A stretch of DNA of 64,000 nt, taken from the NCBI GenBank assembly GCA_934748015.1, contig CAKVHF010000003.1:155975-219974 (forward strand), read 5' to 3'. Under the pieces are notes generated by a model. It was not told the origin of the DNA, ran no database searches, and saw only the letters and a program-made list of their open reading frames with translations. Below, in pieces: positions 9,276 through 18,316 of the stretch (positions are counted from its first letter, which is position 1; each line of letters begins with the position of its first letter). A program made the translations under genes and the position numbers. This DNA comes from an uncultured Clostridia bacterium. Its GTDB lineage: Bacteria; Bacillota; Clostridia; Christensenellales; UBA1242.

Positions 9276-10301
9276 CTATTTAGTCCTTACTTGTTTTAAT
9301 AATTTCAATTTGCCACTATTAAGAACACGAATATCGTTGATCTCATAGTTCATCATTGCTAGTCTTGAAAATCCTAGTCCAAATGCAAAGCCTTGATATT
9401 TCTCTGGATTAATTCCGCCCATCTCTAGTACTCTTGGGTGTATCATGCCACATGGACATAGTTCGATCCAGCCACCTTTCTTGCAGACATTGCAACCTTT
9501 GCCACCACAATATGGACAACTGCAGTCTAGTTCAAAGCCTGGCTCGACAAATGGGAAGAAGCCCGGTCTAAGTCTAACATTGACTTCTTTGCCAAACACG
9601 CTGGATAACATAGTCTTCATGAAATATATAAGGTTGGCAATTGAAATATCCTTGTCTATCATCATGCCCTCTAGTTGGAAGAATGTATTCTCATGGCAAG
9701 CATCCAATTCTTCGTTTCTGAAGCATCTTCCTGGGAAGATAACCTTAAGAGGTGCACCATACTTACGCATAATACGATTTTGACTAGCAGATGTGTGTGT
9801 CTTAAGAACCTGTCCGTTCTCTAGATAGAAGGTGTCCTGCATATCTCTCGCTGGGTGGTTCTTAGGGATATTAACTGCTTCAAAGTTATTGAAGTCTGTC
9901 TCAATCTCGTTGCCGTCCTCAATACTAAAGCCCATTGACTTAAATACATCATATAGTTTCTTCTGAGTTATTGTGATAGGATGTAGACTACCCAAGTTCT
10001 CGGTTGTAGGTATAGTTAGATCCACCCTTTCCATTTCAGCTAATTCCTTAGCAATTGCTTCTTTTTCCAATTTCGCATTTAGTTCTGCCAATCTTTCTTC
10101 AATTACATTTTTAAGACTATTAACCGACTCGCCATACGCTTTTTTCTCGCTAACTGGGATGTTTTTGATCTCTTTCAGTGCTTCGGTTACCCTGCCATTT
10201 TTGCCTAGATATTTTACACGCAGATTGTTGTATGCGTCTATGTCTGTAGCATTTAGATATTCTAGGTCAAAGTCTTTAATAATTTCATCCAAAATATTCA
10301 T
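9276..10301 (-). CDS. pheS: Phenylalanine-tRNA ligase alpha subunit
   Basis: The catalytic alpha subunit, 341 residues. An N-terminal coiled-coil arm (about 1-85) is followed by the class II core with motif 2 (FPGRCFRNEELDACHENTF) and motif 3 (GFAFGLGFSRLAMM). Residues around 250-280 carry a Cys-rich insert, CPYCGGKGCNVCKKGGW and PCG, a probable zinc knuckle known from other Clostridia. The ATG follows AAAAGGTGAAATT. It is the first gene of pheST and is preceded by a T-box leader with its own promoter. Confidence 0.97.
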   Translation of the reverse strand: MNILDEIIKDFDLEYLNATDIDAYNNLRVKYLGKNGRVTEALKEIKNIPVSEKKAYGESVNSLKNVIEERLAELNAKLEKEAIAKELAEMERVDLTIPTTENLGSLHPITITQKKLYDVFKSMGFSIEDGNEIETDFNNFEAVNIPKNHPARDMQDTFYLENGQVLKTHTSASQNRIMRKYGAPLKVIFPGRCFRNEELDACHENTFFQLEGMMIDKDISIANLIYFMKTMLSSVFGKEVNVRLRPGFFPFVEPGFELDCSCPYCGGKGCNVCKKGGWIELCPCGMIHPRVLEMGGINPEKYQGFAFGLGFSRLAMMNYEINDIRVLNSGKLKLLKQVRTK

Positions 10302-10337
10302 AATTTCACCTTTTTGTTGTAATCTTTTAGTTTTTTT

Positions 10338-10640
10338 AAAAAAAACAATGAAGTAGCAAAAATCACTACTCCATTGGGACGAATTGTTATAATCGTGGTA
10401 CCACCCAACTTCTCTAACAAAAATATACTTTTGTTAAACTCATTCAATTGCTTTACGGCAATCACTCGATCGATTTTCACGCTAAAGTTCTTAAACTTTT
10501 AGCCCTTAACTCGACTGCTCGTGTGTCGAAATTCGATGCCAATCAAGAGCTTCTAATCATTTCTCAGCCTAACAATGATTATCTCTGTTAAGATTGATTG
10601 TTCTACTATCACACTAATAACGCATTTATATATAAAACTA
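10338..10640 (-). promoter_or_regulatory. T-box leader of pheST (tRNA-Phe sensing)
   Basis: The minus strand carries the conserved T-box antiterminator core GGGTGGTACCACG (10406-10394), followed by a terminator in which AATGGAGTAG (10375-10366) pairs with CTACTTCATT (10356-10347) before a long T run. Upstream sequence to about 10640 has the length and hairpin content of stem I, and a UUC triplet occurs near 10527. Uncharged tRNA-Phe would stabilise the antiterminator. The specifier assignment is inferred from the downstream gene; the rest of the call rests on visible motifs. Confidence 0.9.
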
Positions 10641-10646
10641 GTACTA

Positions 10647-10675
10647 ATTGTACAACACGGAAATAGTGTTGTCAA
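10647..10675 (-). promoter_or_regulatory. Promoter of the T-box/pheST transcript
   Basis: A consensus TTGACA (10675-10670), a 17-base spacer and TACAAT (10652-10647) on the minus strand put the transcription start near 10640, the 5' end of the T-box. Confidence 0.8.
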
Positions 10676-10710
10676 GCAATTGGGTTCAAAAAGTTTTTTT
10701 AAGTTAGGTC

Positions 10711-10739
10711 TTGAAATAGCAAATATAGTGTGATATAAT
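10711..10739 (+). promoter_or_regulatory. Promoter of the orphan GNAT-like gene
   Basis: TTGAAA (10711-10716), a 17-base spacer and TATAAT (10734-10739) lie about 57 bases upstream of the start codon at 10797. Confidence 0.75.
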
Positions 10740-10796
10740 CATTAAACTAATTTATAAACAAAATATAACAATATAACAAACAAGGAGTATATTATT

Positions 10797-11732
10797 ATGA
10801 CAAAAAAATCTAACAACATGAGAAATTGCAATCTATTTAACCGTCCTTTCTTTGCAATAGAGCAGAGCAAATTGGATGAAATGAATACAACCAAGAAGGG
10901 TTCAGCATTTGGACTATTCGTTCCTTCCAAGGCTGGCAACAAATATCTATATGTATCTGGCATGATTAAACAAAAGCAAACAAGTATGGATGACAATAGC
11001 AAAATCAAGTTGAACATGTATAAGACTGACTGTTCAGTAGATCCTAACAAATTAACAAAAAATATTGCTATGCATGCAAACTACCCTACTCTAGATGAGA
11101 TATGGATTGCTCAAGATCCAGTTGCAACTGCTGAGATCAATGCAAGTTACTACTACATGATAGAGAACATTGCTGTAGATGAGAACGAGACAATGCAGGG
11201 ATACGGAAGTATTATGGGCAGAATTGCTGAAGACATGGCAAAACAAGCTGGATACAATAATATATATGCTAACCGTAACGATCTACCTATTGCAGACAAT
11301 CTAGTATATCAGAACAAAATGGAGCGTAGCATGGGTGTTGTAGGCGAAGTGGTTGCTGATCTTAAATCTCACATCATTGGCAAGCAAGCCAACAAAGCTT
11401 ACTCCAACTTCCTATCCACATTGGGATATGCTACATCAGAGAATGCATATCACATCCCTAGCAGAGTTCCAAGAAACAGAGGTTATATGAAGACTATCTC
11501 TGCTAAGAACGAGATTGATCCTGTTGTAAGATTGGATACCGACCCATTTGAGACTACTTTGTCTGAGACTAGAGAGGTTTGTGAGAACAAATCTAGACAG
11601 ATCAATAACAATATGGCAAAGAATATTGATGCTAATACTATCCGTTCACTAGTATTGGATACCAACGACATAACAGGTGTTGATGGTGCTGGCGAACACA
11701 ATAGCGACAACGACACAATGGATAGAGAATAA
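10797..11732 (+). CDS. Orphan cytosolic protein with a degenerate GNAT-like core
   Basis: A 311-residue soluble protein. The middle (about 115-215) resembles an acetyltransferase fold: a beta strand IENIAVDENETM, a QGYGSIMG turn in the place of the acetyl-CoA loop (Q/RxxGxG/A, last position not conserved), a helix, and a later AYSNFLSTLGY like GNAT motif B. The N-terminal 110 and the C-terminal 90 residues match nothing I know, and the end is Asn/Asp-rich and probably disordered. The ATG follows AAGGAG. It is a single-gene unit with its own promoter and terminator. The acetyltransferase link is inference and activity is uncertain. Confidence 0.55.
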   Translation: MTKKSNNMRNCNLFNRPFFAIEQSKLDEMNTTKKGSAFGLFVPSKAGNKYLYVSGMIKQKQTSMDDNSKIKLNMYKTDCSVDPNKLTKNIAMHANYPTLDEIWIAQDPVATAEINASYYYMIENIAVDENETMQGYGSIMGRIAEDMAKQAGYNNIYANRNDLPIADNLVYQNKMERSMGVVGEVVADLKSHIIGKQANKAYSNFLSTLGYATSENAYHIPSRVPRNRGYMKTISAKNEIDPVVRLDTDPFETTLSETREVCENKSRQINNNMAKNIDANTIRSLVLDTNDITGVDGAGEHNSDNDTMDRE

Positions 11733-11740
11733 TAACTTAT

Positions 11741-11771
11741 ACTGCTGGCTAACTCCAGCAGTTTTTTTTTA
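11741..11771 (+). terminator. Terminator
   Basis: ACTGCTGG (11741-11748) pairs with CCAGCAGT around a 6-base loop and is followed by a run of ten T, directly after the gene ending at 11732. Confidence 0.9.
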
Positions 11772-11818
11772 GCCTTTATATAATTTTACAAAATTTGCAA
11801 AAATGACTAATTATTTGT

Positions 11819-11848
11819 TTGTCAAAGCAAAAATATTTCTGTTAAAAT
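11819..11848 (+). promoter_or_regulatory. Promoter of the RsgI-like lipoprotein gene
   Basis: TTGTCA (11819-11824) and TAAAAT (11843-11848) are separated by 18 bases, about 30 bases before the start codon. Confidence 0.6.
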
Positions 11849-11877
11849 ATAAGTACTTATAAAAAAGGAGGAATTAT

Positions 11878-12837
11878 ATGAAAAAGCGAATTATTACCCT
11901 AATAGTTGCAATATGCTTAATTATCCCTTGCATGCTAGGTCTGGTTGCCTGCAGTTGCGATGATAACAAGACTGCAACCAAGACTATGAAGGCTAGCATT
12001 AACCCAGAGTTAACATTCTCGCTAGATGCTAACAATAAGATCACTAGTATATCTTATGGCAACAGCGATGCTGGCAGATTATTTGCTAATGTTAATTTCG
12101 TAGGCAAGGATGCCAATGCTGCAATTCAGATCATGATTGAGCAAAGTGCTATTAGTGGACACATCGACCTAAATGGTGATGAGATTACCTTTGAATTTAC
12201 TGGTGAAGATGTAGACAAGTTGAAGACAGATGTAGAGGCTAAGGCAAAAGAAGTATTTAATAAACTAGGTGTTGAGGTTACTGTAAAAATTGAAGAAATA
12301 ACTGCTGCTGCAAAACACACAGCCCTAGTTGCAACTGCTAAAGCTCTAGCTCCAGAACAAGACGTAGAAGATTTGGACAAGATGACCGATGCTGAACTTA
12401 TCAAATTGATTGACAAAAAGCAAAAAGATTACAAAGATCTTGCTTATGACCAAATCAATACTATCCAAAATGGATTTGACAAACTACTTCTTGACGCAAT
12501 CGATACTATCCGTTCTACTGTTAACGAATTACAGGCCAATATGGACAAATATGGTGATCTAGTTCCTGAGACTGTTAAGACACAATTCAAGCAAGCAAAA
12601 GAAGAATTGGATGCAAAAATCCAAGAATTCCTAGACAAGAGAGATGAAGCAATTGCTAAAGCAAAAGAAGTAATCGCTAGTCACAAAGATGCATTGGTTA
12701 AGGCTTATCAGCAAGAAGTAGCTAAGGCTGAGACTACATTTAAGTCGCACCTAGACACTGCTAAAGCAGCTGGCACTATGACCCAAGAACAATACAACTA
12801 TTGGATCAATCTTGTTAACAATAACAAGGCTGCATAA
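11878..12837 (+). CDS. Lipoprotein with an RsgI-middle-domain-like region and a coiled-coil tail
   Basis: A 319-residue lipoprotein with lipobox LVAC (Cys25). Residues about 38-115 repeat the pattern of the protein at 2675-3493: SINPELTFSLDANNKITSI, then NVNFVGKDANAAIQI and SGHIDLNGDEITFEF. This pattern is typical of the middle domain of RsgI-like anti-sigma factors. Residues 120-319 form long charged helices with heptad-like spacing. No sigma-binding domain or catalytic motif is seen. An AAAGGAGGAATT site precedes the ATG. The gene is well expressed by appearance (strong signals on both sides). Role unknown; its membrane-anchored paralogue nearby suggests a surface-exposed binding or scaffold domain. 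Confidence 0.7.
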   Translation: MKKRIITLIVAICLIIPCMLGLVACSCDDNKTATKTMKASINPELTFSLDANNKITSISYGNSDAGRLFANVNFVGKDANAAIQIMIEQSAISGHIDLNGDEITFEFTGEDVDKLKTDVEAKAKEVFNKLGVEVTVKIEEITAAAKHTALVATAKALAPEQDVEDLDKMTDAELIKLIDKKQKDYKDLAYDQINTIQNGFDKLLLDAIDTIRSTVNELQANMDKYGDLVPETVKTQFKQAKEELDAKIQEFLDKRDEAIAKAKEVIASHKDALVKAYQQEVAKAETTFKSHLDTAKAAGTMTQEQYNYWINLVNNNKAA

Positions 12838-12889
12838 GTAAAATAATTTAATTGCAATACATTACATAATGTAATACAACTGAAGACAA

Positions 12890-12928
12890 AAAAAATCACG
12901 GCTTCAAATAATTAGTCGTGATTTTTTT
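12890..12928. terminator. Bidirectional terminator between convergent genes
   Basis: AAAAATCACG (12891-12900) pairs with CGTGATTTTT (12917-12926), with T runs in both directions. It serves the lipoprotein gene (+) and the orphan gene ending at 12936 (-). Confidence 0.8.
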
Positions 12929-12935
12929 CATTTCA

Positions 12936-13664
12936 TTACATCTCAGGAGCCATATCCCCTTTGCCAATTCCACTATGCTCTAGTCTATCTTCCATAGTAC
13001 TAGTTACTCCCTTAACATCTAGTTGTGACATGCTAGCTAGATCGGTCTTCTCGCCATTCATCTCGTCAACGATGTCTGATAGATTGAATTGCAAGAAGTT
13101 GTTACGTCTATCTGCAATTGTTACAGTTACGTCGTGGAAAGCAGTTACACCGTCTGGAACTTCGCCATTAACAAGTAGTTCACCTTGATTGTCTGCATAT
13201 GTCTGTATCAATGCTGGCAAATAACTACCTAGAGTAGTAACATCGGATGAAGCAACGAAATTAACAACTCTGCTATTTTTTACCTGATCCATCTCATAAT
13301 CTTCTAGTTGTTGATCATAAGCAAACGACATTGCAAATTTGAATTCTGGTCTAAGGTTTTTAGTCCCGAACTCGCAACCTGGATACACATTAAATCCCAG
13401 TTTTTGATCCTCTGGCACACCTGATTTCTCTATCTGCTTATTAACATCAGATGCAATTTTGGCAACCTTACCAGAAGTTCGATACTCCTTAGACATATCT
13501 GTATACACAACCTCTTTCAAAGCTTGAAAATTTTTGCTCTCATTGGACATCAATAGCACATGTTTGTCATTAGGGAAATCTGCCGACAACTCGTGAACCA
13601 TTGTTAGGTCTGGTGCTAAAGCCCTATTGAATGTATCTTGAACTAGATCATTAGTATAATCCAT
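12936..13664 (-). CDS. Orphan cytosolic protein
   Basis: A 242-residue acidic soluble protein that I do not recognise. There is no signal peptide, membrane segment or catalytic motif. The start is the ATG at 13664, which follows AAAAAGGGGGATG; the frame stays open further upstream but that part is Ile/Phe/Lys-rich and has no Shine-Dalgarno site. The last 30 residues (around MEDRLEHSGIGKGDMAPEM) are polar and probably flexible. Together with the genes at 10797 and 15746 it forms a set of similarly sized single-gene orphans with flexible acidic C-termini. Confidence 0.6.
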   Translation of the reverse strand: MDYTNDLVQDTFNRALAPDLTMVHELSADFPNDKHVLLMSNESKNFQALKEVVYTDMSKEYRTSGKVAKIASDVNKQIEKSGVPEDQKLGFNVYPGCEFGTKNLRPEFKFAMSFAYDQQLEDYEMDQVKNSRVVNFVASSDVTTLGSYLPALIQTYADNQGELLVNGEVPDGVTAFHDVTVTIADRRNNFLQFNLSDIVDEMNGEKTDLASMSQLDVKGVTSTMEDRLEHSGIGKGDMAPEM

Positions 13665-13819
13665 ATTTTCATCCCCCTTTTTGGTACATTGTAGCATAAA
13701 ATTTGAAATTATCAATATTATTTTTGCTTTTTTATTAATAAAATTAAAAAAAATGTACAATACACTCTACTTTCAAGACTAATTGCACATTTTTATTTGT
13801 ATTGTAGATATTTTATATC

Positions 13820-15499
13820 CTATTTTGTTATATGCTCCACTATCTTGCCACCATCCATCTTATACACAACCGATGCGACGTCGTCAAATGAATTAAGATG
13901 TGTAAACAAAAGAATAGTACGATAGTTGGATAGTCTAACAATAACCTCTTTGATATTCTTAATCTCTTTAGGGGTCATGCCCGTAGGGACTTCGTAGATA
14001 GATAGTATCTTGGAGTGCTTAAGCATAGACATAACTAGTCCCATAAGATAAAACTTCTCAGCAGAAATAACTGGCGAGTATATGTTGGTGTCAAACTTCT
14101 CATCCAGTGAGTTGATATAGTCATACACCCCTACTAGTTTACACGTTTCGTCAATTTTTTCTTTTCCAGCCCCACTAATATTGAAGTTGTTAATAATGCT
14201 GTCATTTAGGAATTTGGGTTTAGCAAAGCCATTGAATACATTGGACAGATATGTTTCTTTGTCATAATCATATAAATTGATATCGTTAAGCAAAATTGTA
14301 CCTTTGTCAGGTTTTACCTTTCGTGCAATCATGTGGAAGATTGCCCTTTTGCCACAACCCTTGCGTCCTTTTATAACATTTATTTTGCCACTAGCAAATT
14401 GCATAGATACATCTTGGACAAAACCGTAATTGGTAGATTCAACATCTTCATTTGTGTAAGACACATTCATAAGATATAGGCTAGAGTTGCCACTGGCCGT
14501 GGATTGATTGACATTGCCATAAGCAATAAAATCATCATCGGTGAAGTTAAGAACTGTATTAATACGCATAGTGCTGACATTGGTCTCTTCTATTGTAAAT
14601 GTTATGTTGATAAGTTCGTTAACTAGTTCAACCGAAGTAAGCAAGTATGGAACAATTATCAAGTATATCTCTAGTGACAAAATATGATCTTTGACCAAGA
14701 ATATCATAAGACAAGTGATTGCAAATAATAAAACTTTGTAAAACATTACAAAGAAATTATCTTTAATACTTTGAGTCTTCTTGTGTTCTGTAAAAGTCTC
14801 AGTGTATTTGTCACAACGTTTGAAATAATCGTCTGCAAATTCCGAACCGATATTATATTGTTTGATAAGATCTTGGTTAGATAATATTTGGGTAAACTTC
14901 TCATAAATATGATCTTTGTCATCCAACAACTTTGCTTTGTGTCTGCCAAGGCTACGATTAAGGTATACAAGAATGACAAAATTAAGTGCACTGACAGTAA
15001 GGATTGCTAGTCCGACCATCCAGTTGGTAGAGAACACAATAATCAATGTCACTAACATCTGTATGCCACGTGCAATTCTTACCCCAAGTGTATCACCAAA
15101 GTTAGCAACTACATCAATATCTGAACCAATTATGTTAAGTAATTTTTCTTTGGATGTGATCTGGAAATTAGAACTTTTTGCCCTATATGCTTTCTTGTAT
15201 ATTTTGCCTTGAACTGTCTTATAAGTACTGCTAAATATTCTTGCACCATTACGATATACTTGGTCATGTGCAATCAATGTTAGTATTACGATACCCAACT
15301 CTATAGCAAGATACATCCATGCATCATTGAAGTTTCCGGCAACCAGTGCAACCGTTACTTTGGCAGCAAAAATAGGACTGGTTATAAGCCCCGCTACCCT
15401 GATAGTTCCAAAAACAACATGCAAAAATATAAGCAGTTTATTTGTTTGAGCAAGTCTGTACCAATTTCTGATTTTTCCATCTTTGCGTTCTTTTCTCAT
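13820..15499 (-). CDS. ABC exporter-like protein with a degenerate nucleotide-binding domain
   Basis: A 559-residue half-transporter with six transmembrane segments (about 20-300) followed by an ATPase-like domain (about 340-559). The ATPase motifs are eroded. Walker A reads GRKGCGKR (378-385), with Arg where Ser/Thr should bind Mg. The signature LSGGQ is replaced by ISAEK (478-482). Walker B reads ILSIYE (498-503), with Tyr for the Asp. The H-loop His534 remains. The frame is intact, so it is not a simple pseudogene. There is no partner ABC gene next to it. It may need an active partner encoded elsewhere, or serve a non-transport role. The alternative, an ordinary exporter, is unlikely given the missing residues. 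Confidence 0.8.
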   Translation of the reverse strand: MRKERKDGKIRNWYRLAQTNKLLIFLHVVFGTIRVAGLITSPIFAAKVTVALVAGNFNDAWMYLAIELGIVILTLIAHDQVYRNGARIFSSTYKTVQGKIYKKAYRAKSSNFQITSKEKLLNIIGSDIDVVANFGDTLGVRIARGIQMLVTLIIVFSTNWMVGLAILTVSALNFVILVYLNRSLGRHKAKLLDDKDHIYEKFTQILSNQDLIKQYNIGSEFADDYFKRCDKYTETFTEHKKTQSIKDNFFVMFYKVLLFAITCLMIFLVKDHILSLEIYLIIVPYLLTSVELVNELINITFTIEETNVSTMRINTVLNFTDDDFIAYGNVNQSTASGNSSLYLMNVSYTNEDVESTNYGFVQDVSMQFASGKINVIKGRKGCGKRAIFHMIARKVKPDKGTILLNDINLYDYDKETYLSNVFNGFAKPKFLNDSIINNFNISGAGKEKIDETCKLVGVYDYINSLDEKFDTNIYSPVISAEKFYLMGLVMSMLKHSKILSIYEVPTGMTPKEIKNIKEVIVRLSNYRTILLFTHLNSFDDVASVVYKMDGGKIVEHITK

Positions 15500-15707
15500 A
15501 TACTTACGCCTCTAAATATTTTGATGATTAGTCACAATAATCTTCAAGCAAATTATCTTGCAGACATCTTAATTTCTTATATATTAACATAAATAATTAT
15601 TGAAATCAAAGAATATAATATAAAATACTAATTTTGTTAATGTTAGTCTATTTATTTTGTTCCAAAATGCACAAAAGAAAACGACATCTAGAGTATATTA
15701 CAAAAAT

Positions 15708-15740
15708 AAAAAAATCGGCTAAATATAACCGATTTTTTAC
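15708..15740 (-). terminator. Terminator
   Basis: AAAAATCGG (15710-15718) pairs with CCGATTTTT (15729-15737) right after the stop of the minus-strand gene at 15746. Confidence 0.75.
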
Positions 15741-15745
15741 TCTTA

Positions 15746-16423
15746 TTACATTTCTATTTCTGCATCAGTTTTGCTATCTCTAGCGATCTCTGCCTTACGA
15801 TCTAGTTCTGAATTAGAATCCAAAATATTGAATAGCGGACTTGTCTCATGACCGTCCCATACATGATCAAACTTGTCTGGGCACTCTAATACTGCTGGAC
15901 AGATATGATCTTGAACATCGTCAGACAACTCTTGGTAGAACTTATTGCAAGCTGTATCTAGTCCACTACCCTCGTAACTATCTTTTTCCATCTTTAGTCC
16001 AATCATCTCTACTGGGTCAAGTGCGGTAAGAAGTTTAACATGTTTGTCGTCCACAAACTTTCTTTCGATATAGAAATCTTTAACACTGCCATCCCTCATA
16101 GGAAGACTAGTCATTTCTCTACGAACAACATGCATAACTTTATGTCCATCCATATCTTTCATTCCCACCATAGTAGTAACAGTGCTAGACGGGCAATCCA
16201 TATCGTTGGACACATAGAAAGATGGGATAAAGAATGAGAAGACATCATCACTGGCTGGCATCTCAAATTTTAATCCCTCTGGTGACCACTTAACGCCATC
16301 CCTTGTAACTGCATAATCATTGCCAAACTTTTTTTCTGGAGCAAAGTCTGCATAATTCTGCTTGCCACTAAGAAGAACTTCTGTTGAACTCTTAGCAAAT
16401 ACATTTCTATTAATAATACTCAT
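15746..16423 (-). CDS. Orphan cytosolic protein
   Basis: A 225-residue soluble protein of unknown family, starting MSIINRNVFAKSSTEV with a GGGAG site 11 bases upstream. The centre is beta-rich (VFSFFIPSFYVSNDMD, KVMHVVRREM); the last 35 residues are charged and end in a Glu-rich tail. No export signal or known motif is present. It is a single-gene unit with its own terminator, comparable to the orphans at 10797-11732 and 12936-13664. Confidence 0.6.
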   Translation of the reverse strand: MSIINRNVFAKSSTEVLLSGKQNYADFAPEKKFGNDYAVTRDGVKWSPEGLKFEMPASDDVFSFFIPSFYVSNDMDCPSSTVTTMVGMKDMDGHKVMHVVRREMTSLPMRDGSVKDFYIERKFVDDKHVKLLTALDPVEMIGLKMEKDSYEGSGLDTACNKFYQELSDDVQDHICPAVLECPDKFDHVWDGHETSPLFNILDSNSELDRKAEIARDSKTDAEIEM

Positions 16424-16532
16424 AATTTATAATACTCCCTTTAATTGTATATCAATTAATATTTTTTTAGTAAATGTAGTATATAATGGAAAATCATATT
16501 TGTCAATACCTAAATACTCGAAAAATATATTA

Positions 16533-16572
16533 AAAAAGAGGACTTGATTTATCGTAAGTCCCCTTTGATTTT
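16533..16572 (-). terminator. Terminator
   Basis: On the minus strand AAAGGGGACTT (16566-16556) pairs with AAGTCCTCTTT (16545-16535), one G-U pair included, followed by a T run; it lies after the DUF308 gene. Confidence 0.75.
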
Positions 16573-16593
16573 TATTTCAATAATAATGTGTTA

Positions 16594-17163
16594 TTAGATT
16601 ATTTCATTTTCTTTAAGATATTTCTTAGCGTCTCTAATCTTCTTACTAAATGCAAATGTTACCACCATTCTCTTAACACCCTCAATAATTAGGGAGCAAC
16701 CAGCAAAGATCATAACTGTATCAAAGCCCGAGAACATAACGCATACACCCAAGATTGCTGTCAAGATAGATAAGATCAACAACCATAGCCATCCACCAAC
16801 TTTTGCCTTAGCACATAAGCTGCTATCGGATAGCGAATTAAGTGAGTCTAAAACTATTATAAGACCAAATATCACTGTAAGGATACTCTGAATTGCATCG
16901 GTATATACTATACAGAATACACCAGCAATAGTAAATACAACCCCCATTACAAGTAATTGTCCGCCTAGCAAGTGATCAAAAGCAAAGTATCTAACCATAA
17001 GTGATATGCCAGACACAATCAATGCCGAACCAAATACAATGCACAAGACATTGGCTGATTCATTAGGCAATGCAACACATAGGATACCTACCAATACTGT
17101 CATAACAGCAATAATTATACTATCCCATTTACATTTTTTGAAAAACTCTTTAATCTCTTCCAT
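16594..17163 (-). CDS. DUF308/HdeD-family membrane protein
   Basis: A 189-residue integral membrane protein with six hydrophobic helices in three similar pairs, the layout of the HdeD/DUF308 family. The first pair reads IIIAVMTVLVGILCVALP then ANVLCIVFGSALIVSGI, and the later pairs follow the same pattern. HdeD is linked to acid stress in enterobacteria; in Firmicutes the role is unknown. AAGGAGAAAAT precedes the ATG. It is a single-gene unit. Confidence 0.8.
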   Translation of the reverse strand: MEEIKEFFKKCKWDSIIIAVMTVLVGILCVALPNESANVLCIVFGSALIVSGISLMVRYFAFDHLLGGQLLVMGVVFTIAGVFCIVYTDAIQSILTVIFGLIIVLDSLNSLSDSSLCAKAKVGGWLWLLILSILTAILGVCVMFSGFDTVMIFAGCSLIIEGVKRMVVTFAFSKKIRDAKKYLKENEII

Positions 17164-17302
17164 AATTATATTTTCTCCTTTTTGTTTCGATATATTCTAA
17201 CACTTTTGTGAAAATAAAGTATAACAAAATTTATTTGTGTATAAGTCGTTTATACTACAATTGTTTAGATAATTTACACAAATAATTTTTTGTATATAAT
17301 CT

Positions 17303-18307
17303 CTATAAATTTTTGTCCTGAGATTGATCTTTTGTATCGTTTTTTATATTTGTTTTTGTCTGTTTCTTTACAATTTTTGCACTGGTAACAACATTGTTGT
17401 TCTTAAGTTCAGTTTCTTTCTGTATTTCTTCTACACTAGACCATGAGCCAATTACATCGGTTACTTTGGTCATATACACAAATGCACTAGGATCAATTTC
17501 TTTAATAATATTTCGCAACTGCCCTGCCTGAAATCTACTAATTAAGCAAGTAAGGATATATTTATCACTTTTGCTATGCATGCCTACTACTTGGGTACAA
17601 GTACAGCCACGAGACAATTGTTGCATAATGGCATCACCCAACATTTCTGGGTTGGTCGTGATAATATTGTATGCCCTGACCTGCTTGTATCCTTCGGTTA
17701 CAAAGTCTGTTACAAACATACTAAGAAGCAATGCAAGAATGGTATATGGCAATAATTGTAGACCATTGGTAAATACAAATAATGACAAGAAGATTATAAC
17801 CATATCTACGCTGACAATAAGGGTGCCAAAAGTCGCATTAGGCTTATGTTTCTTAACCATACTAGCAACCATATCTGTTCCACCAGTAGAACCGCCAAAT
17901 CTAACAACTAGCCCAACACCTACACCCATAATAGCACCGCCATATACTGCGGATATAAGTAGCTCGTAAGTTATATTGAAGCCTATCATGCTAAATAATT
18001 GCATGCCTAGCGAAAAGGATAATATACCCACAAGAGACTTGATTGCAAATCTTTTGCCAAGTGACTTAATAGCAAGAAAATATAATCCAATATTAAGTAC
18101 GAGATAGATAACCGATGTAGGGATATCTGGTAAGCCAATCTTAACGAACAATACATTGATAATCATCGCTAATGCCGAAAATCCACCAGTGGAAATATTG
18201 TTAGGCTCTAAGAATACACTAAATGCAAAACCCATCAACATTGTGCCTAGCACAATCATTGCTATTTCTAGTGCAAATTGCCATTTCTTTTTTGTTTTGA
18301 TGTACAT
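17303..18307 (-). CDS. YitT-family membrane protein (DUF161/DUF2179)
   Basis: A 334-residue protein with about six N-terminal membrane helices, including the family pattern FLEPNNISTGGFSALAMI and GGSTGGTDMVA, then a cytosolic DUF2179 domain (about 225-290, with RGCTCTQVVGMHSKSDKYIL). The last 30 residues are a Lys/Asn/Asp-rich tail longer than usual. Family members are uncharacterised membrane proteins, possibly transporters. AGGAGAAAAAC precedes the ATG. The start lies only 9 bases after the stop of the GNAT gene, so both are probably cotranscribed. Confidence 0.88.
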   Translation of the reverse strand: MYIKTKKKWQFALEIAMIVLGTMLMGFAFSVFLEPNNISTGGFSALAMIINVLFVKIGLPDIPTSVIYLVLNIGLYFLAIKSLGKRFAIKSLVGILSFSLGMQLFSMIGFNITYELLISAVYGGAIMGVGVGLVVRFGGSTGGTDMVASMVKKHKPNATFGTLIVSVDMVIIFLSLFVFTNGLQLLPYTILALLLSMFVTDFVTEGYKQVRAYNIITTNPEMLGDAIMQQLSRGCTCTQVVGMHSKSDKYILTCLISRFQAGQLRNIIKEIDPSAFVYMTKVTDVIGSWSSVEEIQKETELKNNNVVTSAKIVKKQTKTNIKNDTKDQSQDKNL

Positions 18308-18316
18308 GTTTTTCTC

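Noticed and set aside
10298..10480. A 60-codon frame upstream of pheS
   Set aside because: It lies inside the T-box leader and covers the antiterminator; it has no Shine-Dalgarno site and no protein-like composition.
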